This document shows, in pieces, positions 1 to 6,530 of a stretch of 10,487 bases of DNA. A program made the position numbers and the translations under genes. The stretch lies in assembly GCA_026994095.1 (NCBI GenBank), contig JALWRU010000508.1, forward strand, positions 1 to 10,487, in the 5' to 3' direction. A model generated the notes under the pieces. That model was not told where the DNA came from, did not search any database, and was given only the letters and a program-made list of their open reading frames with translations. Positions within the stretch are counted from its first letter, which is position 1, and each line of letters starts with the position of its first letter. This stretch comes from Nitrospira sp. GTDB lineage: Bacteria > Nitrospirota > JACRHL01.

Positions 1-688
1 CGTATACCACCTCTTGCAGCCCCGCCCCCTTGGCCAGTGCCGCTAATACCTGATCGTGCCCTTTGCGCGGCTCCAGCCGTGCCAATGTCAGAATTACCTT
101 GCGTCCTTGCAGATTCCACCGTTCTTGAAAGGCAGCGGTATCAGCCTGCAGATCAAAGTGAGCCGGGTCAATTCCCGGCGGAATCACCTGAACCTTACCC
201 CCGGTGTGATCGACCTGAGCCAGCAACGACGCAGTAAAATCTGAATTGGCGACAATATGATCGGCCATAGAAAACGCACGGGTCATCCGTCGCATCCGAC
301 CGGGTTTTCCCTTGTGGGTCATCTCGTTACCGTGGGCCAGAATGGTCAGACGAAGACCACGCTGTTTGACCAGCGGAGCAATCACCGAGGCGGCCTTCCA
401 ACTATCGGTGATGACCCCGTTGGCGCGAGGGTGGGCCGCCAGTTGCGCCCAGACCGCTCGCAACATCAACGGCACCCGCAACACTCCAACCCAGGGGGTA
501 ATTCGACGGATCGGATACGGCTCGCCCTGATCAAATTCGGTGGGTGACCCTTTTGGCGGTTTGGCCACTACCGTAATCGGGTGACCCGCGTCATACAGGG
601 TACGCGCCAGATGGGCCATCAAGGTTTCAATACCGCCGTGGGTTGGCGGAAAACACTGGGTGACCATCAGCAGTTCATGTCGCGACAT
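1..688 (-). CDS. GT4-family glycosyltransferase, N-terminal 229 residues (partial, runs off left edge)
   Basis: This is the N-terminal half of a retaining GT-B glycosyltransferase of family GT4, which transfers a sugar from a nucleotide sugar to a growing glycan at the cytoplasmic membrane. I translated the minus strand from ATG 686-688 and found 229 codons without a stop. Residues 11-21 (QCFPPTHGGIE) are the glycine-rich acceptor-side loop of GT4 enzymes. HGNEM at 119-123, ANSDFT at 147-152 and VIPPGIDPAHF at 168-178 are the usual landmarks before the C-terminal Rossmann domain, which opens with LTLARLEPRKGHDQVL at 200-215. The catalytic EX7E region would lie outside the window. The start is 18 bases after the methyltransferase stop; GGCGGAGAT lies just upstream as a plausible ribosome site, so the two genes are probably one transcript. 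Donor and acceptor cannot be told from sequence. Confidence 0.9.
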   Translation of the reverse strand, partial: MSRHELLMVTQCFPPTHGGIETLMAHLARTLYDAGHPITVVAKPPKGSPTEFDQGEPYPIRRITPWVGVLRVPLMLRAVWAQLAAHPRANGVITDSWKAASVIAPLVKQRGLRLTILAHGNEMTHKGKPGRMRRMTRAFSMADHIVANSDFTASLLAQVDHTGGKVQVIPPGIDPAHFDLQADTAAFQERWNLQGRKVILTLARLEPRKGHDQVLAALAKGAGLQEVVY

Positions 689-706
689 TCGCTGCCCGAT
701 CTCCGC

Positions 707-1897
707 CTACGGTTGCGCCGTTACCCGGGGCCTCTTTTGCAGGGCCAGGGTCAGGTAAGGGGGAAGTTCAATACCCGTCACCCGCTTAAGGCCTTTGCAG
801 AGGCGGTAGACCCACTCTTTGATGACCGTATCCTGCCCCTTTTCAGCCCCGGAATACCATAGGTCAATGGTGTCATCTACCCCGTCAATACACGGCTTGA
901 GAGAGACCAGCTCACACTCGGGCGAGTCGCCGATAAGCGCGATAATCTCCTTTGCTGTAGCACCGCGAATCCCGCCCCGCAGCAGCTTGGGCCAATCTTC
1001 GTTGGCCAGTTTGCGGCGCGAAAAATGGCGCGCATAGGGCAGAGCCAACCGGTCGGGCAGGTAGTTCAGTAGTGGCAGACCGGAGGTGTGGGTCTCGACG
1101 GGAAAGTAGCGGTGAGGGGTCTTGTGCAAAAACAGCGTGCCACCCGGTTTAAGGACCGACCAGAGCGTGGGCAGCAGATGCTTTCGCTCTACCGGCAACA
1201 GGTGTTCATAGACGCCGGTGAGGGTGACGAAATCAAATGTACCCAGGTCGGGTGGCATACTCTCACCGTCAGGGCTTTGTAAAAATTCGATGTTGTCTAG
1301 CCCGTAGTGGGCGCAGCGCATACGGGCGATGGACAGGAAGTCGGCGGACAGATCAATGCCGACAATGCGCGTCTGCGGGAACATGCGTGCCAGCCAGGTG
1401 GTGGAAGCCCCGCTGCCGCAGCCAAAGTCGAGAATGCGTTTGTCTACAAACCGGGACTCGTCCAAAAAACCGAGAATCGACGCCTTCAGCGCCTGCGGCA
1501 CATAGTCGGGCGACTCTTCCCGGGCGATGGCATCACAGACCCAGGCGGGACCCAGCCCACCCGCCTTGACGATCTCCTGAATCAGGTCGATGGGGTAGGA
1601 GGTTTCCAGATGATTACGCGACACAAACTGGTTCGGGTTGTTGAGCTTGGCCGATAGACGAAAACGCCCCGGTGCAACGGTCCGCACGGTAACCGTACCA
1701 GCCGGATGATGAAGGATCACCTCGTCCGGATCGCTGCCATTGCTGCGGGTTACTTCAGGCACAACGTTACCCGGCGCCCCATCGCAAGGCGATGTTCGTG
1801 CAAACCATATGGCTGAGATGGGCGGATCGGCGTCTCTCCCTCGACCGGCTGCAACAAACACAGGCGGTAACGCCTTGTTATCCGACCGTGTGGGCAC
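707..1897 (-). CDS. Class I SAM-dependent methyltransferase (start uncertain)
   Basis: This is a Rossmann-fold SAM methyltransferase, likely acting on a sugar or glycan given its neighbours. Motif I is textbook: ILDFGCGSGAST at about residues 155-166, followed by IVGIDLSADFL (178-188), the motif IV-like FDFVTLTGVYEHL (221-233) and the post-motif VLKPGGTLFLHKTPHRYFP (248-266). Residues 100-150 (YPIDLIQEIV, DYVPQALKASILGFL) look like a helical cap before the Rossmann core. The longest reading starts with GTG at 1895-1897, but the first 50 or so residues are low in recognisable structure and may not be translated. A GTG at 1760-1762 would give 351 residues; neither start has a convincing Shine-Dalgarno sequence. 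The gene is followed 18 bases later by the GT4 gene on the same strand. The methylated atom and substrate cannot be inferred. Confidence 0.85.
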   Translation of the reverse strand: MPTRSDNKALPPVFVAAGRGRDADPPISAIWFARTSPCDGAPGNVVPEVTRSNGSDPDEVILHHPAGTVTVRTVAPGRFRLSAKLNNPNQFVSRNHLETSYPIDLIQEIVKAGGLGPAWVCDAIAREESPDYVPQALKASILGFLDESRFVDKRILDFGCGSGASTTWLARMFPQTRIVGIDLSADFLSIARMRCAHYGLDNIEFLQSPDGESMPPDLGTFDFVTLTGVYEHLLPVERKHLLPTLWSVLKPGGTLFLHKTPHRYFPVETHTSGLPLLNYLPDRLALPYARHFSRRKLANEDWPKLLRGGIRGATAKEIIALIGDSPECELVSLKPCIDGVDDTIDLWYSGAEKGQDTVIKEWVYRLCKGLKRVTGIELPPYLTLALQKRPRVTAQP

Positions 1898-2192
1898 GAA
1901 CAGCAGGCAGTTTCATCGACGGTGCACTGTACCCAAATCCGGGTCAAATTTCCACCGTTAGTGGCCATTGAAAACCGGGGCACTCCCTGTCAATAGTTGT
2001 CCCGACAGCCTTCAGACGGTCATGAATACCTGCATGTTGTCATGGCCAGCCGATCGACCAGCCCGAGACTGACCACTGCAATCCTGCTGGTTGGGGCCAT
2101 GAGTCGCTATCGGCTGGGATACCGTTGGCCGAGATGATCCGGGCAGCGAAATCCACACCGGGCCACCGCTTGACCGGTGAGGGCACACCTCA
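1898..2192. other. Gap between GT2 and methyltransferase genes
   Basis: This spacer is unusually long for a cluster whose other same-strand junctions are 0-18 bases. I see no complete gene. The minus strand has a short open frame crossing into the methyltransferase gene (1750-1983) with a coding-like opening (MATNGGNLTRIWVQCTVDE), then a composition that looks random. A second short minus-strand reading near 2100-2023 (SRIAVVSLGLVDRLAM) stops at once. It may be a leader, an eroded gene end, or the original 5' part of the methyltransferase gene with a frame change. An exact TTGACA lies on the minus strand at 1993-1988, without a matching -10 box. Confidence 0.5.
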
Positions 2193-2909
2193 TCACCGCC
2201 ACTTGATCAGGCGCGGCAGGGTGCGCCAGAAAAAACGTTCCAGCGGCGTATAGTATTTGTCGAATACCATCCTTTTTTCGTGGCCGTAATTGCCGGAACC
2301 GCTGACGCCATCCAGACAAACATAGGCAACATCCCTCCGAACATAGCGTGACTGCACACCCAGAAGCGTGTTGGTCATGATCCAGTCGAAGTCAGACACC
2401 ACCCGGTAGTCCTCACAAAATCCATCGGTGCGGGTCAAGGTCTGTTTGCGGGCGAAAAGGGATTGGTGACGGACCATCCATCGGGCCAGGATTCTGCGAT
2501 TTATCGATTTGGGCTGGACCGCCCGAATCGGGCCGTCGGTCTCTTCCAGCCACACGTCGCCATACACCCAATCAAGGGATGGGGTGCGACTAAATACCGC
2601 CGCCATATCAGCCACTACCTGCGGATCACAAAAACGGTCGTCCGCATTGAGAAAGAACAATATATCGCCAGTCGCTGCCTGAATTCCCTTGTTCATGGCC
2701 TGGTAGATGCCATCGTCCGGTTCGCTGACGAAGTAGTCGATGCACTCTTGATAACGCTCAATAATCGACAGACTGTCGTCGGTGGAGCCGCCATCAATGA
2801 CAACATATTGCAGTGGCTGGTGGGTCTGTTCACAGACCGACCGCAATGCCCGCTCAAGGGATTCTGCGGCGTTCATACACACCGTGATAACCGATACCGA
2901 GATCGCCAC
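2193..2909 (-). CDS. GT2-family glycosyltransferase (WcaE/WcaA-like)
   Basis: This 238-residue protein is a single-domain inverting GT-A glycosyltransferase of family GT2, soluble or peripheral, with no membrane segment. It opens with SVSVITVCMNAAESLERALRS pattern (residues 4-24; key VITVCMN), then VVIDGGSTDDS (36-46) for the nucleotide, SEPDDGIYQAMNKGI (62-76) and the metal-binding FFLNADDR (85-92), an NADD variant of the DXD motif. RHQSLF (147-152) and VVSDFDW (170-176) are the acceptor-side and catalytic-loop motifs of the colanic-acid WcaE-like subgroup. The length is normal for that subgroup. The start is GTG at 2907-2909, directly after the TAA of the upstream CgeB-like gene (2910-2912); a G-rich stretch precedes it. 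Translational coupling is likely. Family assignment is firm; the sugar transferred is unknown. Confidence 0.92.
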   Translation of the reverse strand: MAISVSVITVCMNAAESLERALRSVCEQTHQPLQYVVIDGGSTDDSLSIIERYQECIDYFVSEPDDGIYQAMNKGIQAATGDILFFLNADDRFCDPQVVADMAAVFSRTPSLDWVYGDVWLEETDGPIRAVQPKSINRRILARWMVRHQSLFARKQTLTRTDGFCEDYRVVSDFDWIMTNTLLGVQSRYVRRDVAYVCLDGVSGSGNYGHEKRMVFDKYYTPLERFFWRTLPRLIKWR

Positions 2910-3989
2910 TTACCCGATCGCCCCCCGGCTGCGACGACGCCGCGGCCCACCTTGCACAATGGGTGTCACATATTCAGGGCCTTGAGTGGCCCTTGTCTTA
3001 GGTACCCGATAACGAGAATCGTTGCCATCGAATATCACATCGAGCAGGTGCTGGGCGACCGTCATATGGTCGAACAACTCAAACACCCGCTCTCGCCCCG
3101 CCGCGGCGACCTTCTGCCGCAAGGCATTGTCCGCCAGATAGCGGTCGGCCAGTTCTTGCGCCTCTTGCAACGTGTCAAACCACTCGCAATGGACACCCTT
3201 GTCAAAAAAATCTTCAATCCCCTCAAAACGGCGGGTCATATAAAAGGCACCACACCCCATGGCATTACTCATTCGGTCCGAGGTGTACCAGGGGATCTCG
3301 TGCAAGCGGGCATAACCAGTCACAATGCGCGCCTGAGACAACAGCTCCAGATATTTGGCCCCATACACCTTCTGCTGCCCCAGACAGGCATATACCGCCG
3401 ACTCAGGATAGCGCTGAACCCACTCCACAAAGCGCAGCCGCAGCGGCTCATCTGCAATACCGCCCACCCACAATAACGACGGTCCGGTACCCGCATCGGC
3501 AGCCGCTGGACGCTCCACTTCAGGGTCAACCGGATTGGGCAAAAAATAGTAGGGTGCGCCCCCCTCTTTTGCCATTCTCCGGGTGACCGCCCCGGTCATG
3601 CTGGAAAATACCGCATCGACTTGCGGCCCCATCGCGGCAAAGTGCTGATCCAAGTCGTACAGGGTGTCGCAGGTCCATAGCCCCACCCGAATGCCCGGTA
3701 GCGCTTCGCGAATTTCAGCCACGGTAGATGGTCGAATCAGCTCCCCTTTGCCGATCAGCAACAACTCTGGTCGCAACAGGCGGGCCGTTTTGACTAACCG
3801 CCGATTCATTTCCCGGATGCCGAGCTTTTTGATCCTTATCGGATTGGCCCTGCGGGCAATGTCTCGATAGGAAAACGGCATCACATAATGCCCCAGACGG
3901 GTCAAGGCCCGGGTCAGCTTGTAGTCAATGGAGTAAAAACTCCGACCACAACGCTCTTCATTAAAAATGGCGGCGTGTAAAATGCGCAC
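2910..3989 (-). CDS. CgeB-like glycosyltransferase (GT-B fold)
   Basis: This 359-residue protein resembles the CgeB/spore-maturation glycosyltransferase group (DUF3880-type N-terminal half plus a Glyco_trans_1_2-type C-terminal half). Visible landmarks are MRILHAAIFNEERCGRSFYS at 1-20, LLRPELLLIGKGELI (71-85), the WTCDTLYDLDQHF stretch (105-117) and VDAVFSS (124-130), where this family has an acidic WxxDD/DP-like segment. FLPNPVDPEV (149-158) and LLWVGG (172-177) lead into the C-terminal domain. EIPWYTSDRMSNAMGCGAF (231-249) is the hallmark region in which the protein is recognised as a minor GT-B type. FEGIEDFFDKGVHCEWFDTL (255-274) and a FDH element (306-308) close the domain. The tail is basic (RRRRSR, 350-355). 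The start is GTG at 3987-3989, with AAGGG ten bases upstream. It is the first gene of the leftward block. CgeB relatives occur in polysaccharide and flagellin or spore glycan clusters; the substrate is unknown. Confidence 0.8.
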   Translation of the reverse strand: MRILHAAIFNEERCGRSFYSIDYKLTRALTRLGHYVMPFSYRDIARRANPIRIKKLGIREMNRRLVKTARLLRPELLLIGKGELIRPSTVAEIREALPGIRVGLWTCDTLYDLDQHFAAMGPQVDAVFSSMTGAVTRRMAKEGGAPYYFLPNPVDPEVERPAAADAGTGPSLLWVGGIADEPLRLRFVEWVQRYPESAVYACLGQQKVYGAKYLELLSQARIVTGYARLHEIPWYTSDRMSNAMGCGAFYMTRRFEGIEDFFDKGVHCEWFDTLQEAQELADRYLADNALRQKVAAAGRERVFELFDHMTVAQHLLDVIFDGNDSRYRVPKTRATQGPEYVTPIVQGGPRRRRSRGAIG

Positions 3990-4333
3990 AGAGGATGAAC
4001 CCTTATTTTTATATGTAGAACGGATGGGGGCGTAAGCAGCGCCTCATCACCGTACCCATCGGTACCACCCGCCGCAATGCAGGACGCTCCCTATGGCGCG
4101 GCGAGTGCTAACTGGTTGTGGGCTGAGGGTAGCTAGGCAATCGTGAATATTCAAGCGTGAAGCACGGGCTGACAACACACACCGCCAACCGGTGTCACAG
4201 GGAGCATGGCCAGCCACTCCGCGGTCGGTTTCACAGGCAAACAGGATGCCCCGGTGTTCCGGGCGTGCCGAGGCTAGTGTAGTTCAAGGCTGAGCATGGC
4301 ATAATAAACGACTTCAACAGCGTATGGTCTCGT

Positions 4334-4345
4334 ACCCTTCAGGGT
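4334..4345 (+). repeat. Small perfect inverted repeat in rightward leader
   Basis: ACCCT, two bases, AGGGT; a realistic fold is ACCC/GGGT with a TTCA tetraloop. It lies just upstream of a second, longer hairpin and about 160 bases before the methyltransferase ATG. Function unknown. Confidence 0.4.
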
Positions 4346-4347
4346 CC

Positions 4348-4380
4348 AAAGGCGCTCACTTTCAGGAAAGCGTGACCTTT
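4348..4380 (+). repeat. Interrupted hairpin in rightward leader
   Basis: AAAGG/CCTTT (4348-4352 with 4376-4380), TCA/TGA (4356-4358 with 4373-4375) and CTTTC/GAAAG (4359-4363 with 4366-4370) can pair as one stem with a CGC bulge on the left arm, a CG bulge on the right arm and a 2-base apex that would open in practice. Four Cs, not a T run, follow it, so it is not a standard intrinsic terminator. It may be leader RNA structure. Confidence 0.4.
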
Positions 4381-4418
4381 CCCCTTACATTTGGAAAAAT
4401 CGCCGCAACCTGAAGTTT

Positions 4419-4438
4419 GGGGAACGCCCCGGCGTTTT
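4419..4438 (+). repeat. Alternative GC-rich hairpins with short T run (attenuator-like)
   Basis: Two mutually exclusive stems overlap here: GGGG/CCCC (4419-4422 with 4427-4430) and AACGCC/GGCGTT (4423-4428 with 4431-4436). The second is followed by a run of four Ts in total (4435-4438). The arrangement is reminiscent of a weak terminator/anti-terminator pair in the leader of the rightward operon, but the T run is short. Inference only. Confidence 0.25.
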
Positions 4439-4504
4439 CACACCCCCGCCCGGGAAGGGATTTTCAGGCCCTGCCAACTGCAAGAGAAGGTCGAACCAGC
4501 AACA

Positions 4505-5404
4505 ATGATCGCCAAGATAATGCTATTGATCCGTGCCCGTTCGGCGCTTCGGCACGCGCGCAAAGCAGGCCTTCCCGGACTGGACTTCGATGCCTACGGA
4601 CGGCGTCTGGCCCGAAGAGAGCTGGCAGGAAGTCGCCGTTTTGGGCGGTTCCTGTCCAGCTATCTCAATCCGGTTTCCTGTGTCCGGTACTTTGAGTTCC
4701 CGTTTGCCCAACAGGCCTTGGCCCGACACTTTGAAGAGGGCACGGCCAGGTCGGTGCTGGATGTATCGTCCCCAAGGCTGTTGCCCTTTTGGTTGGCCGA
4801 GTGCGCGGGCCATGACATCACTATGATCAACCCGGACGCCCCCGATCTGGCCCGCTCCGAGGCGCTGGCACAGCATGCACGCGTATCAGGACGCTTGCAT
4901 TTCAGCCCCCACGGCGATGCCACTTCCCTGCCCTTTCCCGACAACAGCTTTGACTGCGTCACCTGCATCAGCGTCATTGAGCACATATCCGGGTCGGGTG
5001 ACAAGCAGGCCTTGCGCGAATTTACCCGTGTGGTTCGTCCGGGTGGTGCAATCGTCCTGACGTTTCCGGTCAAGCCGACCCGGGAAGACGAATTCCGCCA
5101 GCAGCCCTGTTACACCACCCAACAGCAAGACCCGGATGGACGGGGGTATTTTTTCCAGCGTTTTTACGATGACAAAGACATTCAAAACCTGATTAAAATA
5201 CCGGCGCTGAAAGAGACCGAGCGACGCTATTTTGTGGAAAGTCCGCCCGGATGGTTCCAGGCTTATGAACTGCAGTGGATCCAAAAAGGGCTGGCAGTCA
5301 CCGCACGCGACCCCCACTTGATGGCCGACCATTTTAGCGATGTCGGCCCCGTACACCCGCGGGACCGAACCGGTGTCGTCGGGCTCCACCTCACCGTTGA
5401 ATAA
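4505..5404 (+). CDS. SAM-dependent methyltransferase-like protein with degenerate motif I
   Basis: This 299-residue protein has the tail half of a class I (Methyltransf_11-type) SAM methyltransferase: the acidic LPFPDNSFDCVTCISVIEH (142-160) and LREFTRVVRPGGAIVLTFPV (170-189) are typical motif II/III segments. The SAM loop reads SVLDVSSPRLLPFWLA (83-98) in place of the usual LDxGxGxG, so the glycines are missing; a DxSSP/DxGSP loop is seen in some glycan-cluster methyltransferases. MINPD at 107-111 is where the acidic SAM-ribose residue would lie. I chose ATG 4505 because the frame upstream (open back to a TTG at 4391) is proline- and histidine-rich leader sequence. The best ribosome-site match, AGAGAAGG at 4483-4490, is rather far away (14 bases). 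It is the first gene of the rightward operon, with 19 bases before the aminotransferase ATG. Whether it binds SAM is not certain. Confidence 0.8.
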   Translation: MIAKIMLLIRARSALRHARKAGLPGLDFDAYGRRLARRELAGSRRFGRFLSSYLNPVSCVRYFEFPFAQQALARHFEEGTARSVLDVSSPRLLPFWLAECAGHDITMINPDAPDLARSEALAQHARVSGRLHFSPHGDATSLPFPDNSFDCVTCISVIEHISGSGDKQALREFTRVVRPGGAIVLTFPVKPTREDEFRQQPCYTTQQQDPDGRGYFFQRFYDDKDIQNLIKIPALKETERRYFVESPPGWFQAYELQWIQKGLAVTARDPHLMADHFSDVGPVHPRDRTGVVGLHLTVE

Positions 5405-5411
5405 GGACTAC

Positions 5412-5416
5412 AGGGA
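5412..5416 (+). promoter_or_regulatory. Ribosome binding site fixing the aminotransferase start
   Basis: AGGGA sits seven bases before ATG 5424-5426, an ideal spacing, and a further AAGGA lies at 5403-5407. This favours ATG 5424 over an in-frame start at 5340, which would overlap the methyltransferase gene by 65 bases and add 28 residues absent from the family. Confidence 0.7.
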
Positions 5417-5423
5417 CAACCAC

Positions 5424-6530
5424 ATGAGCGATTCCGGGCAGTTTATACCGGTGGCGGATGCCAATCTGGGAGAGCGCGAGCGCCGCTATCTGCTGGAGGC
5501 ATTCGACTCGGGTCGAATCAGTGGCAGCGGGCCGTTTGTAGACCGGTTCGAAACCGCGTTTGCCAATTTTATCGGGGTGCGCCACGGCGTGGCCTGCGCC
5601 AACGGCACCATTGCCATCCACCTGCTTCTGGCGGCCATGGATATCGGCCCCGGAGACGAGGTCATCGTCCCCTCACTGACCTATATTGCAACGGCCAACG
5701 CGGTAACCTACTGTGGTGCGACGCCAGTGTTCGCCGACAGTGACCCGGACAGTTGGAACATGTCCGCGACTACCATTGCACCGCTCATTACATCGCGAAC
5801 CAGGGCCATTGTTGTGGTGCCGCTGTATGGCAATCCGGTCGACATGGACCCGATTATGACGCTTGCACGGAAACACAACCTGCTAGTGGTCGAAGATGCC
5901 GCCGAAGCCCACGGTGCCACCTACAAGGGCAAACGCGTCGGCACGCTGGCAGACGCCGCCACTTTTTCGTTCTACGGCAATAAACTGATGACCACCGGTG
6001 AGGGTGGCATGGTGGTTACCGACAATAGCGAATTAGCGGAGCGGCTACAGCTCTTGCGAGGGCAAGGGATGGATCCGAAACGACGCTATTGGTTTCCGGT
6101 GATCGGCTACAACTACCGGCTCACCAATCTCCAGTGTGCCATCGGGCTGGCCCAGTTGGAACGGCTGGACACATTTATTGAAACCCGCAAACGGCTGGCC
6201 CAACAGTACCAGACAGCGCTCGGCGAAATTGACGGCGTTGCCTTTCAGCGGGAACGTGCTCCCGGTGAAAGCGTCTGGTGGATGTTCAGCGCGCTGCTAC
6301 CCGACGAAGAGAGCCGCGACCGGGTGGCGGACTCACTTGCCGCCGAAGGGGTCGAAACCCGGCCTCTGTTTTTCCCACTCCACACCTTGCCCCCTTATCA
6401 GGGGGATGGCGTTCACTGCCCAAACGCCGAAGCATTGGCGGCGGCAGGACTTAACCTGCCCTCCGGACACCACGTTTCAGATCCGGTGATCAAACGAATC
6501 CAGCACCTCATCGCGGATACCCTTTCATGA
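5424..6530 (+). CDS. per: DegT/DnrJ/EryC1/StrS aminotransferase, probable GDP-perosamine synthase
   Basis: This 368-residue PLP-dependent sugar aminotransferase most likely converts GDP-4-keto-6-deoxymannose to GDP-perosamine with glutamate as amino donor, in the cytoplasm. ACANGTIAIHL (57-67) binds the PLP phosphate, VVEDAAEAHGA (155-165) supplies the PLP-ring Asp (D158) and stacking histidine (H163), and FSFYGNKLMTTGEGGM (181-196) carries the Schiff-base lysine K187. RGQGMDPKRRYWFPVIGYNYR (212-232; key RGQG, YW and GYNYR) and ETRPLFFPLHTLPPY (311-325) match my memory of E. coli O157 Per (RfbE) closely, including VIVPxLTYIAxxNA and the YW..VIGYNYRxTN block. The length is right for Per. The stop overlaps the next ATG by four bases (ATGA), and the partner is an N-formyltransferase. 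An alternative is a dTDP-4-keto-6-deoxyglucose aminotransferase of the same superfamily. Confidence 0.88.
   Translation: MSDSGQFIPVADANLGERERRYLLEAFDSGRISGSGPFVDRFETAFANFIGVRHGVACANGTIAIHLLLAAMDIGPGDEVIVPSLTYIATANAVTYCGATPVFADSDPDSWNMSATTIAPLITSRTRAIVVVPLYGNPVDMDPIMTLARKHNLLVVEDAAEAHGATYKGKRVGTLADAATFSFYGNKLMTTGEGGMVVTDNSELAERLQLLRGQGMDPKRRYWFPVIGYNYRLTNLQCAIGLAQLERLDTFIETRKRLAQQYQTALGEIDGVAFQRERAPGESVWWMFSALLPDEESRDRVADSLAAEGVETRPLFFPLHTLPPYQGDGVHCPNAEALAAAGLNLPSGHHVSDPVIKRIQHLIADTLS

Larger units (their letters stand above)
3990..4504. promoter_or_regulatory. Divergent intergenic region between the two transcription blocks
   Basis: About 515 bases separate the leftward CgeB-like gene from the ATG of the rightward methyltransferase gene. 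It should hold promoters for both blocks. Facing left, an AT-rich patch at about 4003-4015 reads ACATATAAAAAT on the minus strand, a possible -10 (TATAAA) without a good -35. Facing right, CATAAT at 4300-4305 is a -10-like hexamer, again with no good -35. Small inverted repeats are scattered through it: GTACC/GGTAC at 4052-4065, GAATATTC at 4145-4152, ACACCG/CGGTGT at 4179-4195, and the leader hairpins listed separately. I see no gene and no operon-polarity suppressor (ops/JUMPstart) copy. Promoter calls are weak; the region as such is certain. Confidence 0.45.

Noticed and set aside
802..809. GGCGGTAG, identical to the ops core of JUMPstart elements of polysaccharide operons
   Set aside because: It lies on the plus strand inside the minus-strand methyltransferase gene, with no plus-strand operon behind it, so it is a chance match.
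1988..1993. Exact TTGACA on the minus strand upstream of the left methyltransferase
   Set aside because: At 16-18 bases downstream there is no acceptable -10 hexamer (CAATGG, AATGGC).
2816..2823. Chi-like octamer GCTGGTGG
   Set aside because: It is a single copy inside a coding gene; an octamer in 10 kb is expected by chance and Chi sequence is species-specific.
2463..3476. Long plus-strand open frame of 337 codons
   Set aside because: It is antisense to the well-supported GT2 and CgeB-like genes, has no recognisable domain and a histidine/arginine-rich composition typical of shadow frames.
4300..4305. CATAAT as a confident sigma-70 promoter for the rightward operon
   Set aside because: No -35 resembling TTGACA occurs at 15-19 bases upstream; kept only as a remark in the divergent region entry.
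4391..4504. TTG-initiated 38-residue extension of the right methyltransferase
   Set aside because: The extension is proline-rich, overlaps leader hairpins, and lacks the character of the folded protein; ATG 4505 begins the family-like sequence.
5340..5423. Upstream in-frame start of the aminotransferase
   Set aside because: It overlaps the methyltransferase gene, and ATG 5424 has a well-spaced AGGGA and matches the family N-terminus.
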